Made by a program: the position numbers and the translations under genes | Notes under the pieces: model-generated | What the model was told of the DNA's origin: nothing | Seen by the model: only the letters and a program-made list of their open reading frames with translations | Databases searched by the model: none | From: Lysobacter enzymogenes | Lineage (GTDB): Bacteria > Pseudomonadota > Gammaproteobacteria > Xanthomonadales > Xanthomonadaceae | Direction: 5' to 3' | Assembly: GCF_023617245.1 (NCBI RefSeq) | Contig: NZ_CP067396.1 | Coordinates: forward strand, 5,607,001-5,671,000 | DNA: 64,000 nt | Shown: positions 41,529 to 49,866 of the stretch, piece after piece | Position numbering within the stretch: the stretch's first letter is position 1 | How the letters are laid out: every line of letters begins with the position of its first letter

Positions 41529-42666
41529 GGCGCAACGCCCTCAAGATTTCGGCGGCGACCTGCGGGACGATCGCATTGCCGGCGGCGCGCAGGCGAGGAA
41601 TTCGGGCGGGTATCCCATGAGCCAGAAGACGAATTCCGGATTCAGGAACCCGCCGGCCGGCGAGGGTTCGACCTGTCGCCCAAGCTGGCCATTGTGCGGA
41701 GCGCTGCCATAGCTCCAGCCATCCTTGTGATCCCGCGCCGTCGGCGTCGCCCACAACGCGGGCGGCGCCAGACCCAGACGGTCGCAGTACAGGGCGGTCT
41801 GTACCGCCGATACCATCGGGTGCCGCTTCAACGCTAACGCGTTCTCCTGCTTGGAACTCTCGTGCGCCTGCGCCGGCAGCGGCGCGATCGCCCCGCTTCC
41901 GAAGGACTGTCTGGGACCGCCCTTCTCCCCGTCGCTCGCACGCGGCGTGCTCCAGACCGCCTTCACCACCCCCGGCAACCCGTTGCGCCGCTCGGCCGCA
42001 AAGTCGCCGCGTTTCTCCGGATCGTTCGCGGTCGCGGTCGGCCAGACCGCCTTCGCCGCTACCTGCAGGCTCGTGATCGTTTGGCGCGGCCCGCCCGGCA
42101 TCCGGCGCTTCATCGCCAAGTGCGCCTCGGGGAATTTGTTGTCGTCGTTCGCGACTGCGGTCGGCCAGACGCTGCCCGACGATCCAGACTCGGTCTCGTC
42201 GGTGCGGTGCGTTGACGGCGCAAGCTGGAACAACAATCGCCCGGCTGGCGTAGCCTTCGCCTTCCAAGTCAGCGAGAACTCCGTCGAGGCCCAGCGGGAT
42301 GAGGCCAGCAACGTTCTCGCCCAGGAATAGAGCGGGTCGCGCTTGTGCAATAAGGCGATGCAGCTCCGGCCAGAGGTGACGGTCGTCGGCCTGTGCACGC
42401 TGATTGCCAGCGACGCTGAACGGCTGGCAGGGGAACCCTCCGGTCCACAGCGGCGCCTCGTCCGGCCAGGCCGCGAGTCGGGCGGCGTAGGCGAACCCAC
42501 CGATCCCGGCGAAGAAGTGGCACTGGGCATAGCCGCGGACATCGTCTGCGGAAACAGATCGGATGTCGCGGTCATCGACGTCGCCGGCCGGGATAATGCC
42601 CGCCGTCATCAAGTTCTTCAGCCACTGGCACAGGTACGGATCGATCTCGTTGTAATAGACCGCCAT
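41524..42666 (-). CDS. C5-cytosine DNA methyltransferase
   Basis: The 380-residue protein has the C5-MTase motifs: FFAGIGGFAYAARLAAW (I), WTGGFPCQPFSVAGNQRAQA with the catalytic Cys (IV), FLGENVAGL (VI), APHRRDRVWIVGQ (VIII) and RLRAAGNAIVPQVAAEILRA (X). The target-recognition part (about 170-330) is Arg/Gly-rich with LADRSRER/LADRDRERSGE-type repeats. Its start overlaps the preceding methylase stop (TAATG). It probably protects phage DNA from host restriction or replaces host-type methylation. Another open frame overlaps the recognition region. Confidence 0.85.
   Translation of the reverse strand: MAVYYNEIDPYLCQWLKNLMTAGIIPAGDVDDRDIRSVSADDVRGYAQCHFFAGIGGFAYAARLAAWPDEAPLWTGGFPCQPFSVAGNQRAQADDRHLWPELHRLIAQARPALFLGENVAGLIPLGLDGVLADLEGEGYASRAIVVPACAVNAPHRRDRVWIVGQRLADRSRERRQQIPRGALGDEAPDAGRAAPNDHEPAGSGEGGLADRDRERSGETRRLCGRAAQRVAGGGEGGLEHAACERRGEGRSQTVLRKRGDRAAAGAGAREFQAGERVSVEAAPDGIGGTDRPVLRPSGSGAARVVGDADGAGSQGWLELWQRSAQWPAWATGRTLAGRRVPESGIRLLAHGIPARIPRLRAAGNAIVPQVAAEILRALRP
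41541..42330 (-). other. Second conserved-looking frame overlapping the C5 methyltransferase
   Basis: In the +1 frame relative to the methyltransferase there is an open stretch (41541-42575). Its last ~260 codons look like a real protein: LTWKAKATPAGRLLFQLAPS and four copies of a W-x-T-x-x-A-x-D motif (VWPTAVAND, VWPTATAND, VWSTPRASD, LWATPTARD). It ends with GGFLNPEFVFWLMGYPPEFL. These features occur in the recognition regions of other phage cytosine methyltransferases. I cannot see how the frame would be expressed, and it may be only a trace of an ancestral frame. Confidence 0.45.
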
Positions 42667-43916
42667 TAGGCAGCGTCCTCGGCCTCCGAGTCCGCCGCGA
42701 TGAACGCGACGCCATCGGATGCACGGACGGCCTGCCTACCGGTGTAATCCTGCCAGCGCCGGACGATGACATCGACGTACTTCGGGTCCAATTCGATGAG
42801 GCGCGCGCGGCGGCCGGTCTTTTCGCAGGCGATCATGGTCGTGCCCGAGCCGCCGAACGGATCGAGTACCAGGTCGCGGCTCTTGCTGCTGTTGGTGATC
42901 GCTCGTTCGACCAGCACCACCGGCTTCATCGTCGGATGCAGATCGTTATTGTTGGCGCGGTCGATGAACCAGACATCGCCTTGGTCGCGCGCCCCGCACC
43001 AGTACCGGGCGGTGCCTTCACGCCAGCCGTAAAGGATGGGTTCGTACTGCCGCTGGTAGTCGGCGCGGCCCAGTGTGAATTTGTTCTTAGCCCAGATGAT
43101 GAAGGTCGACCATCTACCGCCGGCAGCGCGAAATGCCGCCTGCAACCTGTCCAGCTCCGAGCACGCCATGGCGATGTAGATCGCGCCCTTCGTCACGCGT
43201 AGCATCTCGGTGCAGGTCGCTTGCAAGAAGGCGCCGAAGTCGTCGCCCAGGTTGTCGTTGAGGATCGGACGGTGTTTGCCGCGTAGCTTGTCCTTCGGAT
43301 TGTTGGCGTAGTCCACGTTGTAGGGCGGATCGGTAAAGGTCATGTCGATCAGCTCATCGCCCAGCAGCGCGGCGTAGTCCTCGACCGACGTCGCATCGCC
43401 GCAGATCACTCGGTGGTTGCCGCAGATCCATACGTCGCCTCGTCTGGAGACCGGCTCGGGCTCCGGCTCAGGCGCTGCGTCCTCGTCGGTCAGGCCCGCG
43501 TCTTCGCCGATGCCCAGCAGCTCATCGATCTCCTCATCCGAGAAGCCGATCAGGTCCAGGTCGAATTCGGCGTCGCGCAGCTCAGCCAATTCCAAGGCCA
43601 GCAGTTCATCGTCCCAGCCAGCGTTCTCGGCCAGGCGGTTGTCGGCCAAGATGTAGGCGCGCTTTTGCGCGCTGGTGAGGTGGGCCAGCTCGATCACCGG
43701 CACGGTGTTCAGACCCAACTGGCGCGCAGCGAGCAACCGGCCGTGGCCGGCGATCACGCCGTTGGCTCCATCGACCAGGATCGGATTTGTCCAGCCAAAT
43801 TCCGCGATGCTTGCCGCGATCTGCGCGACCTGCACCTCGGAATGCGTGCGCGCATTTCGCGCATAAGGGATGAGCGCGCCGATGGCGCGCTGTTCGATCT
43901 GAAGGGTCAAGGGCAA
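42666..43916 (-). CDS. ParB-domain DNA methylase (N6-adenine/N4-cytosine)
   Basis: The 416-residue protein has a ParB/sulfiredoxin-like N-terminal domain (about 10-110: IPYARNARTHSEVQVAQIAA, then VDGANGVIAGHGRLLAARQL). It is joined to a beta-class amino-methyltransferase: DMTFTDPPYNVDYAN (motif IV near 195) precedes LVLDPFGGSGTTMIACEKTG (motif I near 365). ADNRLAENAGWDDE is typical of the linker. Such fusions are common in phages and modify viral DNA. It is coupled to the C5 methyltransferase downstream. Confidence 0.88.
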   Translation of the reverse strand: MPLTLQIEQRAIGALIPYARNARTHSEVQVAQIAASIAEFGWTNPILVDGANGVIAGHGRLLAARQLGLNTVPVIELAHLTSAQKRAYILADNRLAENAGWDDELLALELAELRDAEFDLDLIGFSDEEIDELLGIGEDAGLTDEDAAPEPEPEPVSRRGDVWICGNHRVICGDATSVEDYAALLGDELIDMTFTDPPYNVDYANNPKDKLRGKHRPILNDNLGDDFGAFLQATCTEMLRVTKGAIYIAMACSELDRLQAAFRAAGGRWSTFIIWAKNKFTLGRADYQRQYEPILYGWREGTARYWCGARDQGDVWFIDRANNNDLHPTMKPVVLVERAITNSSKSRDLVLDPFGGSGTTMIACEKTGRRARLIELDPKYVDVIVRRWQDYTGRQAVRASDGVAFIAADSEAEDAA

Positions 43917-44249
43917 TACCGATGCGAACCCGAGTTTGCAGCGGCTGCAAACCCGGAAGGAAGATTTGACACTAGCGGGGTTTTGCGGCTACGCCCCCCG
44001 CTTCACGAAATGCTCAGGTAGGACCCACGATTTCCGGCCAAGGCGCGCGACGTGCGGCGTGCTGTGGGCGGCGGTCCGTCCAGCCGGGGTTTCACCGTTG
44101 CGTGATTCCGGGCCGCACACGCCGCCTGTCGCGCGCGCTGTGTGCGTCTAGGGAATATTCACAGTGCCGCTGGCAACGTAAATATGTGATCCATGGCGAG
44201 TGGCGTGGTCGCGCCTGCTCCGGCCGGCCCCGTCCCGAGGGAGGAAGCT
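43917..44249. other. Intergenic region upstream of the methylase pair
   Basis: No gene is supported in these 333 bases. A hairpin lies at 43934-43952 (8-bp arms GTTTGCAG and CTGCAAAC, loop CGG), just upstream of the methylase start, and a GC-rich dyad follows near 43976-44001. This is probably a divergent promoter region for the methylases and the 44250 gene. The CTGTC repeat and GCGTTCATG leader are absent here. Confidence 0.45.
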
Positions 44250-44558
44250 ATGACTCGGCAGTTGATTGCGCTTAAGCGTTTTGGGCACACCGCCTTCAAT
44301 GAGTTTCCTTTGGGCGAACTCGCCGAGGCAGTCATCGATAGCGTAGTGGGGGTCATTGGCCCGCGCATGGAACGCATAGAAGGGGAAACGGTACTCGTTT
44401 CCTTTTTCTGGGTAGGCAAAAGCCCACCCGTCATAGAAAACGCTTCGCTTAACCGCTTCGGCCTCTGTCGTGCCGACTCGGACGTTCTGGCATGTGCGAT
44501 CGCGTCCGACGACGCACCTCGCAGTGCCGTTTCCGAATCACAGATGCGGACTGAGTGA
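44250..44558 (+). CDS. Hypothetical protein, plus strand
   Basis: The ATG at 44250 follows GGGAGGAAGCT. The 102-residue product (MTRQLIALKRFGHTAFNEFP) has a strand-helix-strand look: LGELAEAVIDSVVGVIGPRM, then GETVLVSFFWVGKSPPVIEN. No motif is recognised. It is the only plus-strand gene between the methylases and the replication genes, and a near-perfect 16-bp hairpin follows. The opposite-strand frame spanning it looks like a shadow. Confidence 0.5.
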   Translation: MTRQLIALKRFGHTAFNEFPLGELAEAVIDSVVGVIGPRMERIEGETVLVSFFWVGKSPPVIENASLNRFGLCRADSDVLACAIASDDAPRSAVSESQMRTE

Positions 44559-44592
44559 CCATGCACCGCAGCGGAGATGCTTGAAAGAGAGC

Positions 44593-44640
44593 GGGCCAGC
44601 CCGGAGTGGAGGAGGCGGCGGAGGCACTCCGGACTGGCCC
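44593..44640 (+). terminator. Strong inverted repeat after the 44250 gene
   Basis: The 16-base arms (44593-44608 and 44625-44640) pair with one mismatch around a 16-base purine-rich loop. It lies between the convergent 44250 gene and the minus-strand replication operon and could terminate both. No T tract follows. Confidence 0.6.
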
Positions 44641-44767
44641 TAGCGATCGCGCCGCGTTCATGGCACAGCGCGCTCAGCATGGGGATCAGACTAGGGCAAA
44701 AGCCGAGGGTTTGGGACACCAGCAAAATTCGCATCCGACCTCATCGCTACCCATCCGCCCCCAACGA

Positions 44768-45193
44768 TCAAATCTCGGTGTGCATTTCCCTCTGATCGAC
44801 CTGGGCAAAGCGCGGGAGCGGGCCGTTGAGATGCACCGCGACCAGCGTCAGCGCATGTTGCCAGCGTCGCCAGGCTGTCTTGCGGATCAGACCCGTGCGC
44901 TCGCAGACCTCGCGCCACGGCACGTACTGCGCCCGCAACCAGACCAACCGCCGTTGCTCCTCGTCCAGCCACCGTAGCCAGCGCACCGTCTCGCCGAAGC
45001 GATCGATGGCGCCAGGCGACGCCGTGAACCGCAGGACGATGCGCTCGTCGGCGTAGCCTTCCCACGACTGCCGATGGATGTCCGGCCAGAACGCGGCATA
45101 GCCCTGCACCCTGGCTGGCGGAAGCCGCCGCGCTGTCACGGCGGCTTCGTGGAAGCGATCTGTGATGCTCTGCAATGTCCAGATCGTGGCCAT
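44768..45193 (-). CDS. DUF6362-type phage protein
   Basis: The 141-residue product (MATIWTLQSITDRFHEAAVT) follows a GGAAGGAAA ribosome site and overlaps the RuvC-like stop (TAATG). The start pattern ARRLPPARVQGYAAFWPDI and the later VWLRAQYVPWREVCERTGLI...TAWRRWQHAL, a HTH-like region, match DUF6362 proteins of phage replication regions. Its place at the end of the replication operon suggests a regulatory or late-transcription role, not established. Confidence 0.7.
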   Translation of the reverse strand: MATIWTLQSITDRFHEAAVTARRLPPARVQGYAAFWPDIHRQSWEGYADERIVLRFTASPGAIDRFGETVRWLRWLDEEQRRLVWLRAQYVPWREVCERTGLIRKTAWRRWQHALTLVAVHLNGPLPRFAQVDQREMHTEI

Positions 45194-45792
45194 TACTTTC
45201 CTTCCTGGGCGATTACCCAATGCAGCAAGGCGAGCGCGTCGGCCTCGTTGTCATCGACGGGCGCGTGCCCGCGCTGCCGCATTGCCTGGATCATGGCGGC
45301 CTTATCCGCATTCCCTTTCCCCGTCGCGAATCGCTTGATCGTGGCGACCGGCACACCCCGGTAAGGCACGCTGTGCTGCTCGCACCACGCGGTGAGCTGC
45401 GCCAGGAAGCCGCCGTAGGCATGAGCGGCGTCGACGCCCCGGTGCCGTCGCACTTCTTCGAAATACACGTACATCGGGGAAGGAAAGCAGTCCGGTGTAT
45501 GCAGCCACTGAGCGAATCGAAGGAACCGCATTCCTCCGCCCTCGAATCGTCCCGGTTTGAAACTCATCGTCCCGCTCGTCGTCAGCCCCAGGAAACGGAT
45601 TGCCCATCCCGTGGTTGTTCCCAGATCGAGGGCCATGATCGTAGGCGTACCGGACCGGGGATAGCCCTGGGTGGCGGATTCGGCAGGTTTGCCGGTTAAT
45701 CCGTTGAGACGCGCGCGCACACGCATATAAGGAGTAACCGGCACTTCTGCCGAATCCGCCACCCGCTCGGGTAAGTCGTTGATTTCAGTCAT
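45193..45792 (-). CDS. RuvC-like phage nuclease
   Basis: I use ATG 45792 (MTEINDLPERVADSAEVPVT), preceded by GGAGGTGCCCGCC at the end of the primase gene. The 199-residue protein has the RNase H/RuvC fold residues: MALDLGTTTGWAI (Asp), YVYFEEVRRH (Glu) and PVDDNEADALALLHW (Asp pair). It probably resolves branched DNA during phage replication or packaging. The first ~50 residues are not part of the fold and coincide with a large inverted repeat in the DNA. Confidence 0.8.
   Translation of the reverse strand: MTEINDLPERVADSAEVPVTPYMRVRARLNGLTGKPAESATQGYPRSGTPTIMALDLGTTTGWAIRFLGLTTSGTMSFKPGRFEGGGMRFLRFAQWLHTPDCFPSPMYVYFEEVRRHRGVDAAHAYGGFLAQLTAWCEQHSVPYRGVPVATIKRFATGKGNADKAAMIQAMRQRGHAPVDDNEADALALLHWVIAQEGK
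45669..45764. repeat. Large two-step inverted repeat inside the RuvC-like gene
   Basis: Perfect 18-base arms (45669-45686 and 45747-45764) are followed inward by three unpaired bases per side and then perfect 9-base arms (45690-45698 and 45735-45743), around a 36-base loop. The whole structure could extrude as a cruciform or fold in mRNA. It lies 30 bases downstream of the primase-helicase stop. Confidence 0.75.
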
Positions 45793-48085
45793 GGCGGGCA
45801 CCTCCGTAGTGGTTGAACGATTTCGGTTTGAGGCTGAGGCCTAGCAGGTACCGAGCCCCTTTCGTGCCCTTGTGCTTCTTGAACTGGCGAGTGGCGAGCA
45901 GGTCGGAGAAGCGTTTGACGGACCCTACGAACTCGCCGTTGGCCTCCGCCCACTCGCGCCAGTCGGTGAACAGGTCGGCAACCATGGCGCGGGCTTCGAT
46001 GTGCAGATAGCAACGTTCTTCGATCCAGTGGCCGAGCGCGTCTTCGCCCTCGAAGTACTCGTCGGTGGCGTCGATGACGCATTGCGGTGGGCGCAGGCCG
46101 GCACGCTGCCATTCCAAGCAACCGCGCACCGCCCACGCCATGATTCCGTCGCGTTCGGCGAGTAATTTCTCGGTGAGGCGTCCGTCGCGCCGCTCGAGCG
46201 GGATGGTGATCGTGAACGGCACCAGGTGCAGACGCCGTTTCATCGCCTCGTCCACGTTCCGGATCGCCGGCTTGTGGTTGCCGGCAATGACCAGCTTGAA
46301 CTGCGGGATGTACTCGAAGAAGTCTTGGCGCATGAAGCGGGCGCTGATCTTGTCACCGCCGGTGATGGCCTTGAGCTTCGACTCGTTCCAGCGCCGGCCC
46401 TGTTCGGTTTCGCTGGCGGCGACAAAGCGCGCGCCGCGCAAGCCGGCCAGTTCGGTGGGGTGCCGGTCGTGCCGCGCCTCCATGAAGGTGTCCATCGGAG
46501 CGTTCGTAGCGTAATCACCCAGAATCGTCGCCAAGGTGTTCACGAACACGGACTTGCCGTTAGCGCCGGTGCCGTACAGGAAGAACAGCGCATGCTCGCG
46601 GGTGACGCCGGTCAGGCAGTAGCCGACAACACGTTGAAGGTACGCCTCCAAGGCGCCGTCGCCGCCCGTCACATCGATCAGGAAGTTGCGCCACGTCCGG
46701 CAGTCGCCCTTCGGGCTGGCGGTGGTCAGCTTGGTCATGTGTTCGCCGCGGGCATGCCGACGCAGCGCGCCGGTGCGCAAGTCGACAATGCCGTTCGGCG
46801 TGTTCAACGCCCACAGGTCGCGATCCCAATCCTCGGCGAACGAGGCGTTGCGCGGATCGCTGCGGGCAAGGCGTTCGACGCCGCCGACCGTCGAAGCCGA
46901 AGCCAGCTTCGAGCGCTGCGAGGGCTTGTCCGCAAAGGCTTGTGCGGCACGGCAGACGCCGCGCACCAGGTGCTGGACCACCAGAGTCCGGTCCGGATTC
47001 CAGCGCGTGCCGGTCCAGCTCAACCACTGCCCCCACGCAGCGCAGTAGCGCCAATCGTCCGCGTAGTGGCGGGTGAAAGCCAAGCCGAGGCCGTCGTCGC
47101 TGCTCCAGTCCAAGCCTGCGAAGTCAATCGACGGCGGTGCATCGTCGTTGCCCGGCGACAAGAACGTGCGCTCGCCCGCGCGCAGGAAGCCGTCGATGTC
47201 GAAGCCGTCCCCGGCGGCATCGGCCGCATCCCAACCCTGCGGTCGATCGTCAGGCAGGTGCAGAACCGCAACGGAATCGGCGCCGGCCCTGAACGCCGCC
47301 TGCGCAGCCTGCATCGCGTACTCCCAACCCGGCTTGTCCTTGTCCGGCCAGACCAGCAAGTGCTTAGCCGACAGCGGCGACCAGTCGGTCTTCTCGATTG
47401 GCGCGTTGGCGCCGTTCATCGACGTGGTCGCGCAAACGCCGCGCTCGATCAACGCATTCGCGGATTTTTCGCCTTCGACCAGGACGACCTCAGTCGATGC
47501 GGCGATGCCCGGCAGGTTATACAGCGGCCGCGGCGTCGGCGCTTGGTGCTTGCGACGCTTGGCATCCCAAGGGCGATATTGTTTTCCTTCGGGCGGATCG
47601 TAGCGGTAGACGCAGGCGATCAGCTCGCCGTCCGCGTCCAGGTAGTCCCAGCGCGCGGTGTGCGGGCCCAGATCGTCCATCGCCGGCTCGGTTTGCCGCC
47701 GCTTGCCGGACTCCCCGGCCACGGGCACCGGCACATGGCCGGCCAGCTCCGCGGCCATCGCCAGGACGATGGCGAAGTCGTCGCGCGCGTCCAATCCAGC
47801 GTGCGCAGCGATCAGGTCGAAGATGTCGCCACCATCGCCCGTCGCATGGTCGTTCCACAGCCCGGCTTTGTCGCCATCCAGCGCTACTTCCAGGCTGTCG
47901 CCCGGCGCACCGTGGATGTCGCCGATGGTGAACTTGCCGCGCTTGGCTTTCCCCTTCGGAAACAGTGCTTGCAGCACGCCGTCGAGACGGTAAAGCAATT
48001 GCCGACGCACTTCTTTGCGTGCAGGCCGCGCCGCCTTCGGCTCGAGATCAGGCTCGGCATCGTTGAAATCGGTCCAGCTAGTCAA
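45785..48085 (-). CDS. P4-family primase-helicase
   Basis: I start at TTG 48085, overlapping the previous stop (TTGA) with GGAGG upstream, because it yields LTSWTDFNDAEPDLEPK, like many phage primases; ATG 48115 would add ten residues. The ~766-residue protein has a Toprim-like part (VVLVEGEKSANALIERGV, then LLVWPDKDKPGWEYAMQA) and a D5-N/DUF5906 region. An SF3-type helicase follows, with Walker A LYGTGANGKSVFVNTLATIL, GLRGARFVAASETEQGRRWN and LVIAGNHKPAIRNVDEAMKR. It should prime and unwind at the phage origin. Confidence 0.88.
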   Translation of the reverse strand: MTSWTDFNDAEPDLEPKAARPARKEVRRQLLYRLDGVLQALFPKGKAKRGKFTIGDIHGAPGDSLEVALDGDKAGLWNDHATGDGGDIFDLIAAHAGLDARDDFAIVLAMAAELAGHVPVPVAGESGKRRQTEPAMDDLGPHTARWDYLDADGELIACVYRYDPPEGKQYRPWDAKRRKHQAPTPRPLYNLPGIAASTEVVLVEGEKSANALIERGVCATTSMNGANAPIEKTDWSPLSAKHLLVWPDKDKPGWEYAMQAAQAAFRAGADSVAVLHLPDDRPQGWDAADAAGDGFDIDGFLRAGERTFLSPGNDDAPPSIDFAGLDWSSDDGLGLAFTRHYADDWRYCAAWGQWLSWTGTRWNPDRTLVVQHLVRGVCRAAQAFADKPSQRSKLASASTVGGVERLARSDPRNASFAEDWDRDLWALNTPNGIVDLRTGALRRHARGEHMTKLTTASPKGDCRTWRNFLIDVTGGDGALEAYLQRVVGYCLTGVTREHALFFLYGTGANGKSVFVNTLATILGDYATNAPMDTFMEARHDRHPTELAGLRGARFVAASETEQGRRWNESKLKAITGGDKISARFMRQDFFEYIPQFKLVIAGNHKPAIRNVDEAMKRRLHLVPFTITIPLERRDGRLTEKLLAERDGIMAWAVRGCLEWQRAGLRPPQCVIDATDEYFEGEDALGHWIEERCYLHIEARAMVADLFTDWREWAEANGEFVGSVKRFSDLLATRQFKKHKGTKGARYLLGLSLKPKSFNHYGGARHD

Positions 48086-48816
48086 TGGGGCAGCCTCCAG
48101 CAACGGTCCTGCCATGGGCAGGACCGACAGGTTTGATGGGTGGGGGTGGTACTGATACGCGGCAGTGGTTCCCCGGCGTCGCAGGCGCGCAAGATTTCGA
48201 CGGCGCGATCGGACGCGCGCTGCGCCAAGCCGCGGTCGAATACGACGCGCTCGGCGTAGATCGTCATGTCGTCGGCGCAAACGGCCGTGAATAGCGCGGG
48301 GTGTTCGTGCAGGCCGAGATAGGCCTGATACAGCGCGATCTGGGTGGCGTAGACCGGCCGGCTCGCAGCCAGTCGCTTCTTCTGCAGCTCGCGGAACGTC
48401 TTGACGCCGACCGCCTTGTTTTCCCAGAGCATTGGATAGCGGAAGCTGGCGGGGCCGCCGACGATCACACCGTCGGCGTGGCCGCGCACGCGCCCGTCAG
48501 CTGCCGCGAATCCGAACTGCTCGCCGTGGTCGTTGCGCGTGCGCAGGTCGAACCCGGCCAGACGCAGCCAATCGGCCATCCAGTCTTCGACGCGATGGCC
48601 GCGCGCGAACACGCGCAGCAAGCGGCCCGGAAACTGACGACCGAAGTCCTTGGGCGCGTCGAAGAATTGGAACTGAAGCCGGCGGCTGCACTCCTCCCCC
48701 AGGCTGGATGCGCCCAGATAGGCACGAGCCGGATGGATAGCGGCGTCGCGCTCCATTGCGGCATCGATCAACCCGGCGAGATGCTCGGAGACGTCATGCG
48801 AGTTGAAATCGAGCAT
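48082..48816 (-). CDS. PD-(D/E)XK exonuclease with Fe-S-type cysteines
   Basis: The 244-residue protein contains YLGASSLGEECSRRLQFQFF with an N-terminal Cys, the nuclease residues GRVRGHADGVIVG (Asp) and MLWENKAVGVKTFRE (E-x-K), QIALYQAYLG, and a C-terminal cluster QTCRSCPWQDRCWRLPH. Four cysteines arranged this way resemble Cas4/RecB-type nucleases with an iron-sulfur cluster. With the Sak4-like ATPase and the ssDNA-binding protein upstream it forms a phage recombination set. Confidence 0.82.
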   Translation of the reverse strand: MLDFNSHDVSEHLAGLIDAAMERDAAIHPARAYLGASSLGEECSRRLQFQFFDAPKDFGRQFPGRLLRVFARGHRVEDWMADWLRLAGFDLRTRNDHGEQFGFAAADGRVRGHADGVIVGGPASFRYPMLWENKAVGVKTFRELQKKRLAASRPVYATQIALYQAYLGLHEHPALFTAVCADDMTIYAERVVFDRGLAQRASDRAVEILRACDAGEPLPRISTTPTHQTCRSCPWQDRCWRLPH

Positions 48817-48830
48817 GGCGCGGCAGGAGC

Positions 48831-49244
48831 CTAGAAGGGGATCGGATCATCAAACGGCGCGTCGGGCGTTCCCCGCGGTTCTGAGCGCTGGCGTAAGGCG
48901 GCTTCATAGGCGGTAGTGATCGCCTCGACCACGCGGGTGGCCTGCGCCTGCGTGTACTGCGCCAATGGCACGTCGAATCCGACGCGGTCCGCTTCGGCGG
49001 CCAGCGCGCGCAGGCACGCGCGCTGCGCGTCGTGGGAGAGTGGGTGGGTCACGGGCAAAAGCTCCTCCACCGACGCCGGATCGTTCCGGTATCGGGTCAT
49101 ATAGAGTTGGTGGAAGGCGTTCTGGCATGTCGCCGAGCAGAACGCCCATCGGTAGGGCGCGCGGCGTGGGTCAGCGACGCGGCGGCGCAGATCCAGATGA
49201 CCGAGGCCGCGCGCCGGCCGGCCACAGCCCCAGCACGACGTCAT
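48831..49244 (-). CDS. Small zinc-finger phage protein (DUF6511-like)
   Basis: The 137-residue protein starts MTSCWGCGRPARGLGHLDLR and has a Cys pair plus FCSATCQNAFHQLYMTRY, giving four cysteines for a zinc finger. The C-terminal half is helical (HDAQRACLRALAAEADRVGF) and ends in PFDDPIPF, like acidic tips that bind partners. It lies between the ssDNA-binding protein and the exonuclease, suggesting a recombination accessory role. Confidence 0.65.
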   Translation of the reverse strand: MTSCWGCGRPARGLGHLDLRRRVADPRRAPYRWAFCSATCQNAFHQLYMTRYRNDPASVEELLPVTHPLSHDAQRACLRALAAEADRVGFDVPLAQYTQAQATRVVEAITTAYEAALRQRSEPRGTPDAPFDDPIPF

Positions 49245-49253
49245 CGCCGCGCA

Positions 49254-49853
49254 CTAGCTCGCCCAAGCAGGGCGACTCGTCGGCGTAGGTGCTGTCGGCG
49301 ACGACGCCTGCGCGACGTGGGCCGACGCGGTCCCGGCGGGCGCCGGCTGCACCGAGCCCATCACCTCGCGGTACTGCGGGTGTTCCGGCATGACCGGCAC
49401 CTTGATAACCGCCTTGTCTTCGCCGTAGCTATCCTTCTCCCAATCCACCTTGCCGGCGAACACGAGGCCATCGAGATCGCCGAAACTCTCGATACATCGC
49501 CCCTGCTGCGCTGCGGCGCTCATGTCGTCCGGGTGGAGCGCGTGCGCGGAGTTGAGGACGCCCTTGATGAAGCTGCGGCCCATCTGACCCCAGGTCGGAC
49601 CTTTCGGGCTGTGCAGGCCGATCAGCGTCCACAGCTTGCGGCGGGCGTACTTGCCCTCTAGCACGACGAACTCGGCGTTGAGATAGACCGCACCGGTGTC
49701 GCCGCGCGAGGCCCAGCCGTGCAGCCAGCCGTTGGCGACGTCGGAATAGCCGCCGGGCTTGATGGTCATGCGCACCTTAACCAGCGTGCCCTTCGGAATG
49801 AGGGAGAACGCCGGGCTCTCGGCGTCGTTGAAATTGTTCCAAGCGGAGGACAT
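49254..49853 (-). CDS. Phage ssDNA-binding protein (DUF669-like)
   Basis: The 199-residue protein begins MSSAWNNFNDAESPAFSLIP and continues KGTLVKVRMTIKPGGYSD, a pattern of DUF669-type single-strand DNA-binding proteins. Strands follow (AVYLNAEFVVLEGKYARRKL, GPTWGQMGRSFIKGVLNSAH), then a Pro/Ala/Ser-rich tail. In related phages it partners a Sak4-type annealing ATPase, the gene directly upstream here. Confidence 0.72.
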   Translation of the reverse strand: MSSAWNNFNDAESPAFSLIPKGTLVKVRMTIKPGGYSDVANGWLHGWASRGDTGAVYLNAEFVVLEGKYARRKLWTLIGLHSPKGPTWGQMGRSFIKGVLNSAHALHPDDMSAAAQQGRCIESFGDLDGLVFAGKVDWEKDSYGEDKAVIKVPVMPEHPQYREVMGSVQPAPAGTASAHVAQASSPTAPTPTSRPAWAS

Positions 49854-49866
49854 GGTTGACCTTCTT

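Noticed and set aside
37228..41530. CRISPR-like array in the repeated cassette region
   Set aside because: Repeats are hundreds of bases apart, occur on both strands and separate genes; there are no regular spacers.
44159..44734. 191-codon minus-strand frame
   Set aside because: It runs through the inverted repeat at 44593-44640 and has a Ser/Ala-rich product; the plus-strand gene has a better ribosome site.
46226..48136. 636-codon plus-strand frame opposite the primase-helicase
   Set aside because: The minus-strand frame has clear Walker and Toprim motifs; the plus frame is an antisense shadow.
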